A stretch of 14,608 nucleotides of DNA from Clostridium_AD sp036569345 (lineage in GTDB: Bacteria; Bacillota; Clostridia; Clostridiales; Clostridiaceae). The notes under the pieces are model-generated. The model was given only the letters and a program-made list of their open reading frames with translations, did not search any database and was not told the DNA's origin. How positions within the stretch are numbered: the stretch's first letter is position 1; each line of letters opens with the position of its first letter. Positions 5,635 through 11,725 of this stretch are shown piece after piece. The position numbers and the translations under genes were made by a program. The stretch is taken from contig NZ_DATCQT010000119.1 of assembly GCF_036569345.1 (NCBI RefSeq), forward strand, positions 1 through 14,608. Reading direction: 5' to 3'.

Positions 5635-6459
5635 TTCACTTATATTTCTTAAATATTCAATTACACTTTTGCCTGCCATAGCACCTTGCGCCACAGCATT
5701 ATTAATCTGCATAAGATCGCCAGTACAACCTCCTGCAGCATATACTCCCTTAACATTTGTTTGTTGGTTTGTATCAACAGAAATAGATTCTCCATTAGTA
5801 ACTAAACCTAATTTGTTAGCAAAATCAACAGTTGCTGCACTTTCATAGGCTATAAAAATTCCATCTACGGCTTCAGTTTTATCATCATTAAAAATAATTT
5901 TCTCAAGAAAATCATTGCCCTCTAGTCTCTTTATACCTTTATAGTTTATTTTAAAGCTTTGCTCATATCTCTTAAAATTATCCGTAAGTTCAAGCTCTCT
6001 CCCATTAGTGAATATAGTAATATCCTCTGTATAGGCCTTAAGTTCTAAAGCCTCATAAATTGCATAATCCTTAAATCCAAGCACCCCAACCTTTAAGCCA
6101 TCATAGAAAAACCCATCGCAAGAAGTACAATGACTTACCCCTTTACCTTCAAAATCACTTAATCTATCAACCTTCAACTTTTTATTAGTCTGACCAGTTG
6201 CTATGAGCAATGATTTAGCTATAAATTTATTATTTGCAGTAATCACTTCAAAAAAATCACTCTTTTTAATAGAGATAGCCTCTTCTTCTAACATATCTAC
6301 GCCAAGGGTTACCACTTGAGTTTTTCTTTCTTGTAGTAAGAATTCACAACTATTTATTTCAGCTTTAGCAATTACAAGTGTCTTCAAATTAGCTCTTGAG
6401 GTATAAAGTGAAGCTGAAATACCTGCTGGACCTTTTCCAATAATAATCACATCATACAT
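5629..6459 (-). CDS. Atypical thioredoxin reductase-like flavoprotein, NADPH motifs absent (276 aa)
   Basis: The FAD site GKGPAG (8-13) and the C-terminal GVYAAGGCTGD and QINNAVAQGAMAG match the TrxB fold. The redox pair is Cys111-Cys114 (HCTSCDGFF). Where TrxB has the NADPH motif GGGDSA this protein has GFKDYA (128-133), and the HRRxxxR patch reads TNGREL (151-156). NADPH binding is therefore probably lost, as in ferredoxin-dependent flavin thioredoxin reductases (FFTR) of clostridia. It is about 30 residues shorter than TrxB, missing the GGQ...ENYPG stretch after residue 38. The ATG at 6457-6459 has a GGAAGGTGA RBS. It is divergent from the glutaredoxin gene across operator site 3, which suggests that redoxin is its partner. 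The pair recalls Cp34/Cp9 of C. pasteurianum (inference). Confidence 0.85.
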   Translation of the reverse strand: MYDVIIIGKGPAGISASLYTSRANLKTLVIAKAEINSCEFLLQERKTQVVTLGVDMLEEEAISIKKSDFFEVITANNKFIAKSLLIATGQTNKKLKVDRLSDFEGKGVSHCTSCDGFFYDGLKVGVLGFKDYAIYEALELKAYTEDITIFTNGRELELTDNFKRYEQSFKINYKGIKRLEGNDFLEKIIFNDDKTEAVDGIFIAYESAATVDFANKLGLVTNGESISVDTNQQTNVKGVYAAGGCTGDLMQINNAVAQGAMAGKSVIEYLRNISEK

Positions 6460-6556
6460 AAAATCACCTTCCTTTACAAAATATATTCATTAATTACTAA
6501 AATATCTTATATATTATTTAATTAAGTCAATATAATAATTACTTTTTAGATAATTG

Positions 6557-6602
6557 TTGCATTTTTAGGATGTATTACATATACTATACCTATAGGGGGT
6601 AT
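6557..6602. promoter_or_regulatory. Promoter with CsoR/CstR-type operator (site 3)
   Basis: TTGCAT (6557-6562), a 17-bp spacer and TATACT (6580-6585) face the glutaredoxin gene. The operator ATACCTATAGGGGGTAT (6586-6602) starts at the next base, the same geometry as on the rhodanese side of site 1. On the minus strand, TTGATA overlapping the operator could act as the -35 of the flavoprotein promoter. Confidence 0.7.
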
Positions 6603-6643
6603 CAAATACTTACCTAAAAATTGATTTTCTAGGAGGCAATTTT

Positions 6644-6874
6644 ATGTCAATAAAAGTATATTCAACACCCACATGTCCATGGTGTACTATTACAAAGGAT
6701 TATCTGAGATCTAAAAATTTTGCATTTGAAGATGTTGATGTATCAAAAAACAGAGAAGCTGCTATGGAAATGATAAAAAAATCGGGGCAAAGAGGTGTTC
6801 CGGTTATAGATATTAATGGTAAGATTATTGTAGGCTTTGACCAGGCTACAATTGATAAATTAATGAAAGCATAA
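6644..6874 (+). CDS. Glutaredoxin/NrdH-like redoxin (76 aa)
   Basis: This is a compact thioredoxin-fold redoxin: a beta strand IKVYSTP, the active site Cys11-Pro-Trp-Cys14, the cis-Pro loop GVPVID (Pro53) and a C-terminal GFDQATIDKLMK that is typical of the Grx/NrdH family. The length is normal for the family. The RBS AGGAGG lies eight bases before ATG. It has its own promoter and operator (site 3), and an inverted-repeat terminator follows at 6895-6933. Proteins of this type reduce protein disulfides, mixed disulfides or persulfides. Its divergent neighbour is the likely electron donor (inference). Glutathione need not be involved in a clostridium. Confidence 0.92.
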   Translation: MSIKVYSTPTCPWCTITKDYLRSKNFAFEDVDVSKNREAAMEMIKKSGQRGVPVIDINGKIIVGFDQATIDKLMKA

Positions 6875-6894
6875 AGGGAATAGATTTTCCATTA

Positions 6895-6933
6895 GAGCCA
6901 CCCAGTTTTTTGTTTTAAAAAACTTAGTGGCTC
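6895..6933 (+). terminator. Terminator-like hairpin after the glutaredoxin gene
   Basis: The arms 6895-6911 and 6917-6933 pair at 15 of 17 positions (GAGCCAC at the base, A/T-rich near the 5-base loop). It lies 20 bp after the stop. The 3' flank is not T-rich, so read-through into the CcdA gene is possible. Confidence 0.6.
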
Positions 6934-7026
6934 CTACTTGCTATTCTTGAATTTATTAATAGTTTCATATTTGGGTTTACTTAAACATAATCAATAATAT
7001 AGAATGAAATTGGAGGTGATTCACTT

Positions 7027-7731
7027 TTGAAGGATATATCAATATTGTTGGCCTTCTCTGCAGGTTTTCTATCATTTTTGTCCCCATGTGTACTTCCGCT
7101 GGTTCCTGCATATGTAAGCTATCTAACTGGTTCTTCAATAGAAGAATTGAAGGATGACGGATCTAAATTTCTTACTTTATATAAGTCCTTTGGATTTGTA
7201 TTAGGTTTTTCTATTATTTTTATTCTAATGGGACTATCTATAACTTCCCTTGGTAAGTTGCTAATTACCCATAAAGATTTGTTTAGAGAAATTGGAGGAA
7301 CTCTTATTGTTGTCTTTGGTTTACATACTATAGGAGTATTTAAGATAAAATTGTTCTATCGAGAAAAAAGATTTTTATTGTTTGATAAAGTTAAGGGTCC
7401 ATTTAGCGGAGTTCTAATGGGAATGGCCTTTGCAGCAGGTTGGACCCCTTGCATTGGTCCTATATTATCCTCAATACTTATCTATGCTGCAAGTATGAAT
7501 TCTATAGGTAAAGGAGTTTTGCTTCTAGTAATGTATTCCCTTGGGCTTGCAGTTCCATTTATTTTAACTGCTATGGCCATAGGAAGTTTTACGGAACAAT
7601 TTAAGAAATTCTCAAAATATTTGCCTGTGATTTCAACCATAAGTGGTGTTTTAATGATAATAATTGGAGTTATGATATTCACAAATAAATTAGCAATATT
7701 AAGCCAATACATGAATTTTATTAATTTTTAA
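7027..7731 (+). CDS. ccdA: CcdA-type transmembrane thiol-disulfide electron carrier (234 aa)
   Basis: This is a six-helix membrane protein of the CcdA/DsbD-beta family. The two catalytic Cys are in SPCVLPLVPAYVSYLTG (Cys21) and GWTPCIGPILSSIL (Cys142), each opening one inverted repeat of three helices. CcdA takes electrons from cytosolic thioredoxin and passes them to extracytoplasmic thiol oxidoreductases. Translation starts at TTG 7027-7029, with GGAGGTGA upstream at good spacing. The TlpA/ResA-like gene follows 18 bp downstream with its own RBS, so the two form an electron-relay operon. It may be read from the glutaredoxin promoter through the imperfect hairpin; no operator copy is seen directly upstream. 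Confidence 0.93.
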   Translation: MKDISILLAFSAGFLSFLSPCVLPLVPAYVSYLTGSSIEELKDDGSKFLTLYKSFGFVLGFSIIFILMGLSITSLGKLLITHKDLFREIGGTLIVVFGLHTIGVFKIKLFYREKRFLLFDKVKGPFSGVLMGMAFAAGWTPCIGPILSSILIYAASMNSIGKGVLLLVMYSLGLAVPFILTAMAIGSFTEQFKKFSKYLPVISTISGVLMIIIGVMIFTNKLAILSQYMNFINF

Positions 7732-7749
7732 TTAAAGGAGAAAAACTAT

Positions 7750-8310
7750 ATGAAAAAATCACTAATAGTACTTATAGCTGTAGTCCTTATAGGTGTTTCA
7801 ATTATCACTGTAAATACTTATAATTCTTCAAATAAAGGTAAAAACAATACAAAACAAAATGCGTCTACAAAGCCCACTCAAATAAATCCTAATGTCATTA
7901 AGACCAAGGCTATTGACTTCAAATTAAAGGATTTAGATGGTAAAGAATTATCTTTAAGTGACTTAAAAGGTAAAAATGTATTTCTTAATTTTTGGGCAAC
8001 TTGGTGTCCCCCATGCAAAGCAGAAATGTCTGAAATTGAAAGACTATATCAGGAAACAAAAAATTCCGACTTAGTTATTGTGGCTGTAGAAATAGGAGAA
8101 CCTTTAAGTACTGTTAAATCTTTTATTGATAGTAAAAAATATAATTTCAAAATACTTTTAGATTCTGATCAAAGTGTTGCATCCAAGTATAATATAGCTT
8201 CAATCCCTACTTCATATTTTATCGATGTAGATGGAAATATCATTTCTAAAAACATAGGTGGTATGAATATTGATAAGATGAAAACATATATTAAATCTTT
8301 AGATAAATAG
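7750..8310 (+). CDS. TlpA/ResA-like membrane-anchored thiol-disulfide oxidoreductase (186 aa)
   Basis: An N-terminal uncleaved signal anchor (residues 3-22, no lipobox Cys) is followed by an Asn/Lys/Thr-rich linker (25-50) and a thioredoxin-fold domain of the TlpA/ResA class (about 54-186). The active site is Trp85-Cys86-Pro-Pro-Cys89 in FLNFWATWCPPCKAEM, and the cis-Pro is Pro153 in SIPTSYFID. The family's extra insertion lies between the active site and the cis-Pro. It acts outside the membrane and is reduced by CcdA, encoded just upstream. The partner substrate is unknown; no cytochrome c genes are present here. The RBS AAAGGAG precedes ATG. A strong terminator follows. Confidence 0.92.
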   Translation: MKKSLIVLIAVVLIGVSIITVNTYNSSNKGKNNTKQNASTKPTQINPNVIKTKAIDFKLKDLDGKELSLSDLKGKNVFLNFWATWCPPCKAEMSEIERLYQETKNSDLVIVAVEIGEPLSTVKSFIDSKKYNFKILLDSDQSVASKYNIASIPTSYFIDVDGNIISKNIGGMNIDKMKTYIKSLDK

Positions 8311-8335
8311 TTAATTAAAACTTTGTTCGTAAATG

Positions 8336-8360
8336 AGTGCTTTGTTAAAAGCGCTTTTTT
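8336..8360 (+). terminator. Rho-independent terminator of the ccdA operon
   Basis: AGTGCTTT (8336-8343) pairs with AAAGCGCT (8348-8355), with one G-U pair and a GTTA loop, followed by a T-run to 8360. The group II intron remnant begins two bases later. Confidence 0.8.
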
Positions 8361-8361
8361 A

Positions 8362-8819
8362 GTGTGCCCGGCATGGGCGTTTACTCGTCGGTGAAAGTCC
8401 GGTACGGAGGCTGATAGTGCCAACCGTTAGCTTAAGATTTGAAAGATACGAAGAAATATGATAAAAGCAGACAACTTCATAAAGAAAGATAAGTGAAGTC
8501 AGTAGATGGACTTCTACAACACCTGAAAGAGCATGGACAAGAACTAAGGCAATCATTACTGGAAAATAGATATAGACCTCAAGTAGTAAGAAGGGTAGAA
8601 ATACCCAAACCTGATGGGGGAATTAGACTACTTGGTATACCTACTGTAGTAGATAGAATTGTTCAACAAGCGATTGCACAAGTTCTAATACCAATATATG
8701 AAAAGAAATTTTCAGATAATAGTTATGGTTTTAGACCTTTAAGGAGTGCAAAACCAGCTATAAGACATTGTTCTGGGATGAGAGCAATTGACAATCACTT
8801 TGTAAGATTGTCATGGTAG
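8362..8819 (+). mobile_element. Group II intron remnant inserted behind a terminator
   Basis: The 5' end reads GTGTGCCCGGCATGGGCG, matching the GUGYG boundary and the start of domain I. It continues with GGTGAAAGTCC and GGCTGATAGTGCC, which resemble conserved domain I segments of bacterial introns. About 130 bp of ribozyme is followed by a truncated maturase/reverse transcriptase frame. I find no domain V or VI, so it cannot splice. The boundary two bases after the T-run of a terminator is the target preference known for group IIC introns. Confidence 0.75.
8493..8819 (+). pseudogene. Truncated group II intron reverse transcriptase/maturase
   Basis: The segment ELRQSLLENRYRPQVVRRVE and its continuation (IPKPDGGIRLLGIPTVVDRI, QQAIAQVLIPIYEKKFSDNS, YGFRP) is the RT 0 to RT 2 region of an LtrA-type protein. 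After LRSAKPAIRH the match stops, and the frame ends at TAG 8817-8819. The YADD catalytic block, thumb, maturase X domain and endonuclease are absent. The apparent GTG start follows directly on a TAA stop, and the usual first ~50 residues are also missing, so both ends are lost. Confidence 0.88.
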
Positions 8820-8826
8820 AAAAACA

Positions 8827-8882
8827 AGAACCGAGGATCGGGTGTAAGTGTACAAACATTAGGAACACTTGACCTTGGTTCT
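8827..8882 (+). other. Two-tier stem-loop between the intron remnant and the 192-aa gene
   Basis: The outer stem AGAACCGAGG (8827-8836) pairs with CCTTGGTTCT (8873-8882), with one G-U pair. The inner stem AAGTGT (8846-8851) pairs with ACACTT (8865-8870). No T-run follows. It is not a recognisable intron domain V. It could be leftover intron structure or a 5' leader element of the gene at 8942. Confidence 0.35.
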
Positions 8883-8941
8883 ATCTTTCAAAGAAGATAA
8901 ATATAATTGTACAATAATGATATTAGAAGGGAGAAACATTT

Positions 8942-9520
8942 ATGAACGCATCACTTGAAAATATGGTTGATGATTATATTAATATTAAAATGCAAGAAGA
9001 TATTAATTATGTAAAACTCTATGAAACAAAAAGTAAAGAACTTAATTATTCGGATTATGTGGATTATGCTGTAGTTTTTTGCCCTGACCACATGTGGATC
9101 ATAGAATCATTTCGTCTAAAAAATGCGTTAAAATCAGCTGCATTATATATAAAAGCTAATGAAAATAAAATAAATAGCTGCAAGTGTTTTGATGAAATTA
9201 TTTATTTTTTAAATATGGCTGAAATTAAAAACTTCGACGAATTATCACAGTATGATAAAGCTTTGGCAATGGGTATTTATTTAAATTTAATGCCTGAAAA
9301 AGTGTTCATGCATGCAGGACCACGTAGTGCATTGAAATATATATTAGGTACTGAATACAATTTAAAGATAGAGACTTTAAAAGGCACAAACAAAATTGAA
9401 TATATAAATATATGTGACTTACCATTTGAGTTTCAACAGTTCAAAGGAAATATATATCTAGTAGACAATTGTTTATGCTATATATATTCTCGGCTAAAGA
9501 AGAATAAAATGATTAAATAA
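8942..9520 (+). CDS. Unrecognised 192-aa protein
   Basis: The frame is intact and acidic/aromatic-rich, with ATG 8942 preceded by GAAGGGAG at good spacing and a terminator with T-run just after. It has no signal peptide or membrane helix. The N-terminal part (NASLENMVDDYINIKMQ) looks helical. Other notable segments are VVFCPDHMWIIESF (about 44-57), YLNLMPEKVFMHAGPRSALK (about 113-132) and a Cys-containing C-terminus (VDNCLCYIYSRLKKNKMIK). The HAGPRSALK segment is the most conserved-looking part. I cannot assign a family. It sits among mobile debris, after the intron, with a promoter-like TTGTACAAT stretch near 8905; it may be cargo. Confidence 0.7.
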   Translation: MNASLENMVDDYINIKMQEDINYVKLYETKSKELNYSDYVDYAVVFCPDHMWIIESFRLKNALKSAALYIKANENKINSCKCFDEIIYFLNMAEIKNFDELSQYDKALAMGIYLNLMPEKVFMHAGPRSALKYILGTEYNLKIETLKGTNKIEYINICDLPFEFQQFKGNIYLVDNCLCYIYSRLKKNKMIK

Positions 9521-9561
9521 AAAACATTATATATATATTAGGTATAGGGGGTAGGAGTATC

Positions 9562-9594
9562 AACTCTATTATATTTTATATATTAGAGTTTTTT
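9562..9594 (+). terminator. Rho-independent terminator of the 192-aa gene
   Basis: The arms 9562-9574 (AACTCTATTATAT) and 9578-9590 (ATATATTAGAGTT) pair at 12 of 13 positions around a TTT loop, and a T-run follows the stem (9589-9594). Confidence 0.75.
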
Positions 9595-9642
9595 GTGCTC
9601 ATTAGGTTAGTTGTTATTTCCAAATGCCAATAAATAAGATAT

Positions 9643-10091
9643 TTATTTAAAGCGGAAACTAATAAAAGCCTTAAAAAACTCTTCATCACTTTCTTTTAGA
9701 TATACAAAATTAAATTCTCTAAAAATCTTAAGTCCTTTAATAGATATTATTTGTATTATACCTGATACTACTTCTTTTTTTATTGTTTCTTTTGATATTA
9801 TAGAATATCCTAAATTTGCTTCTAGAAGAGACTTTATAGCCGTTATGCTACCTAATTCCATATAAGGTTTAAAATCCTTCAAATCATAGCCGATTTCTAA
9901 AAGTTTAATTTCAAAAATCTATCTAGTCTCTGAGCCCTTTTCTCTTAATATTAGCTTCCCTTTTAAAACTTCATCTAAAGTTATAGATTTATATTTGGCA
10001 AACTCATGTAAATGTGATACAGCAAGCACCAATTCATCATCTTTATATTTTATAAACGTAAATTTTTCTTTATGAAAGATTTCTTCTATTA
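9643..10091 (-). pseudogene. LysR-family regulator fragment (effector domain only, nonsense mutation)
   Basis: The minus strand encodes the substrate-binding domain of a LysR regulator: FIKYKDDELVLAVSHLHEFA, then LILREKGSETR, a TAG stop (9919-9921), and on in the same frame IFEIKLLEIGYDLKDFKPYM, then ITAIKSLLEANLGYSIISKE. The REKGS(G/E)TR followed by IFE.KL is a family hallmark, so the stop is a point mutation inside an otherwise aligned gene. The DNA-binding N-terminal half is missing: the gene is cut at 10091, exactly where the Tn3-type inverted repeat begins. Similarity to CysL/CysB-like effector domains is plausible but not proven. Without the HTH it cannot work as a regulator. Confidence 0.8.
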
Positions 10092-10129
10092 GGGGTGGAG
10101 CCAACGGAACCGACAAAACCCACTTTAAG
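10092..10129 (+). repeat. Left 38-bp Tn3-type inverted repeat
   Basis: It reads inward from GGGGTGGAGCCAACGG to CCCACTTTAAG. The LysR coding sequence stops at its outer edge. The frame reading out of the element through this repeat creates a false N-terminus (MELYSLKWVLSVPLAPP). Confidence 0.7.
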
Positions 10130-10328
10130 GAATATAGTTCCATAAGTCTTCGTTTTCGGTACTTAAATATAAGCCTTAGAAATAGTCACTTTATACGTGA
10201 TTTTCAGTTCCAAAACTATTACCAAAAACAAAGTATCAAAACAACTCTAATATATCCTTTATGGTACTTATTTTTAAATATTATTTGTTTAACGTAGGCA
10301 AAAGTCACGTTCTATATCCATTTTATGT

Positions 10329-10366
10329 CTTAAAGTGGGTTTGGTCGGAAATGTTGGCGCTACCCC
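10329..10366 (-). repeat. Right 38-bp Tn3-type inverted repeat
   Basis: On the minus strand it reads inward from GGGGTAGCGCCAACATTTCC to CCCACTTTAAG. It differs from the left end at 7 positions, four of them clustered at 15-18. Its outer two bases also belong to the 18-bp direct repeat 10365-10382. Confidence 0.7.
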
Positions 10367-10412
10367 AAAAACAAAGTATCAATCGACTATCATTTAACGT
10401 TTTCAGTACTAT

Positions 10413-10526
10413 TTAATTACTATTTAAGTGAGATGATAGCATGAAAATAGGTACGCACTGAAGACCAAAATTTATATAGGCAAATAGATATATATAGTCT
10501 GCTGTGTATTTAGTTCTTCTAGACAT
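10413..10526 (-). pseudogene. Start of a second IS orfA (truncated)
   Basis: The frame has a good RBS (GGAAAGGAGAG) and ATG at 10524-10526. It begins MSRRTKYTAD, which looks like the N-terminus of an IS3-type orfA, then loses similarity and stops after 37 codons. Its upstream leader is separated by the 964-bp IS from a sequence at 11542-11560 that looks like the end of this older element. The call is tentative because only about ten residues are informative. Confidence 0.35.
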
Positions 10527-10654
10527 AAAAATGCTCTCCTTTCCAGTAACAGATTTTTATTATTTAATCTGTCACTTTGAATTGAACCCCAAAAGTTGAA
10601 CAAATATATTTCATGTATGTGACCAGTAGTTTAATATAACTTCTGGTCGTTATT

Positions 10655-11167
10655 TTACGCTACTGTTTTTCTATAATTAATTGGACTTAACCAATTCAAA
10701 CTTTGTTTGATTCGATCATTGTTATAGTATTTGATATATTGAATTAATTCCATCTTTATTTCTTCCATTGATGTAAATTCTCTTATATACAATAGCTCAG
10801 TTTTTAAAATACTAAAAAAGTTTTCTACTACTGCATTATCATGACAGGTTGCTTTACGTGACATACTTTGTTGAATTCCTTTTGCTATTAATTTATTTCG
10901 ATATGATTTTTGTTGATATTGCCATCCCTGATCCGAATGCAAAATAAGCTTCATGTTATCGGGGATATTTCTAAAAGCCTCTTCCAATGTATGATTAATT
11001 TGCATCATATTTGCATGGTCATTAAGATCATAACTAATAATTTCACGATTATATAAATCCAGAATTACTGATAAGTATGTTTTTTGCCCACAAAATGAAA
11101 TTTCACTGATATCCGTTACCCATTTCTGATAAGGTTTGTCTGCTTTAAAATTCTTTGCCATTTTCAA
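10655..11167 (-). pseudogene. IS3-family orfB (DDE integrase domain), N-terminus deleted
   Basis: A 170-residue rve domain has all three catalytic acids in context: Asp in WVTDISEI, Asp in LHSDQGWQYQ and Glu in DNAVVENFFSILKTEL. The C-terminal YNNDRIKQSLNWLSPINYR is typical of the IS150 group. A full orfB is about 270-290 aa. The first hundred or so residues (the HTH_21 region) are missing: the frame begins FKADKPYQKW directly after the orfA remnant. Confidence 0.85.
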
Positions 11168-11481
11168 TATAGAGTGTTTTCCATCTAAGAACTAAAGATT
11201 CATTAAGATTGTATTTAGAACATACCTCATGTTTTGAAAGACCACTATTTATTAATTCTTCTGCAACCTTTATTCGAAAGTCACCTGTATATTTATTCCG
11301 TTTTCCATTACGAGGTACAAGTGCACCGTCGCCATGTAACTCTTGAATTTTTTCCCATCCTCGTATTTGTTTGGGGTGCGACATCATATTTTCTTGCTAG
11401 AGCATTGTGTGAGCCATTATTAGCTTTCTTCCATTCATCAAGTATTTCTAAACGCTTTTCAAGTGTGTATTTTACTTTCAA
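11145..11481 (-). pseudogene. IS3-family orfA with frameshift and 3' deletion
   Basis: A TTG at 11479-11481 follows a GAGGTGA ribosome site and opens KVKYTLEKRLEILDEWKKAN through ALARKYDVAP, the first helix-turn-helix. Near 11380 an extra base in a run of four C shifts the frame; the sequel is in the next frame (KQIRGWEKIQELHGDGALVP, then NKYTGDFRIKVAEELINSGL). The protein then ends at RWKTLYIENGKEF, where the deletion joins it to orfB. The distal part is the copy shared with 1773-1919. Confidence 0.8.
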
Positions 11482-11725
11482 AAAAATCACCTCTTCTATA
11501 AACAATTATAATACTTTGTCCAATAAAAGGGGTGCAGTTCACTTTAAGGGGAGCATATCATCAAATAGGATACTTCTTTCTATTTTATTTAAGAAAAAAC
11601 AAAATTAAAGTAATTAGTACTCGTCTGCCACCGTCTTTAGCGATTTAGTTCAATATCCTTTTAACGAACTTATATTTTTTAAATATGGGTATACTATCTT
11701 TATAAAAATAAAGTGGGTGAATTTT

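Larger units (their letters stand above)
10092..10366. mobile_element. 275-bp miniature element with 38-bp Tn3-family terminal inverted repeats
   Basis: The two ends are 38-bp inverted repeats, 10092-10129 and the complement of 10329-10366. They agree at 31 of 38 positions, begin GGGGT and end ACCCACTTTAAG. A 38-bp repeat starting GGGG and ending TAAG is the hallmark of Tn3-family transposons, and the right repeat (GGGGTAGCGCCAACATTTCC...) closely resembles the Tn4430-type end as I recall it. The 199-bp interior has no gene. It is thus a non-autonomous, MITE-like element (TIME). It interrupts the LysR gene. The 5-bp flanks (tatta / aaaaa) do not match, so no target duplication is seen. Confidence 0.7.
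10578..11541 (-). mobile_element. Decayed IS3-family element (964 bp, IS150-like) with 3-bp target duplication
   Basis: The ends are imperfect 26-bp inverted repeats, 10578-10603 (TGAATTGAACCCC...) and the complement of 11516-11541 (TGAACTGCACCCC...), identical at 18 of 26 positions and both with the TG...CA tips of IS3 elements. CTT flanks both sides (10575-10577 and 11542-11544) as a 3-bp target duplication. Full IS150-type elements are about 1.4 kb; here the 3' part of orfA and the 5' part of orfB are deleted, and orfA is frameshifted, so it is inactive. Confidence 0.8.

Noticed and set aside
7482..7712. Minus-strand frame opposite ccdA
   Set aside because: It is a shadow of a clear CcdA gene, with no RBS or recognisable domain.
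8827..8882. Group II intron domain V
   Set aside because: The stem-loop lacks the domain V length, the catalytic AGC triad and a GAAA-type loop.
10092..10143. N-terminus MELYSLKWVLSVPLAPP for the LysR fragment
   Set aside because: These codons are the Tn3-type inverted repeat read in frame; true LysR sequence begins beyond 10091.
11234..11608. Plus-strand 124-codon frame across the IS orfA region
   Set aside because: It is antisense to the IS3 orfA frames and crosses the IS boundary, so it is not a gene.
11681..11698. GGGTAT before the amino acid permease as a fourth CsoR/CstR operator
   Set aside because: Only one half-site is present and there is no ATACC arm at the right distance.
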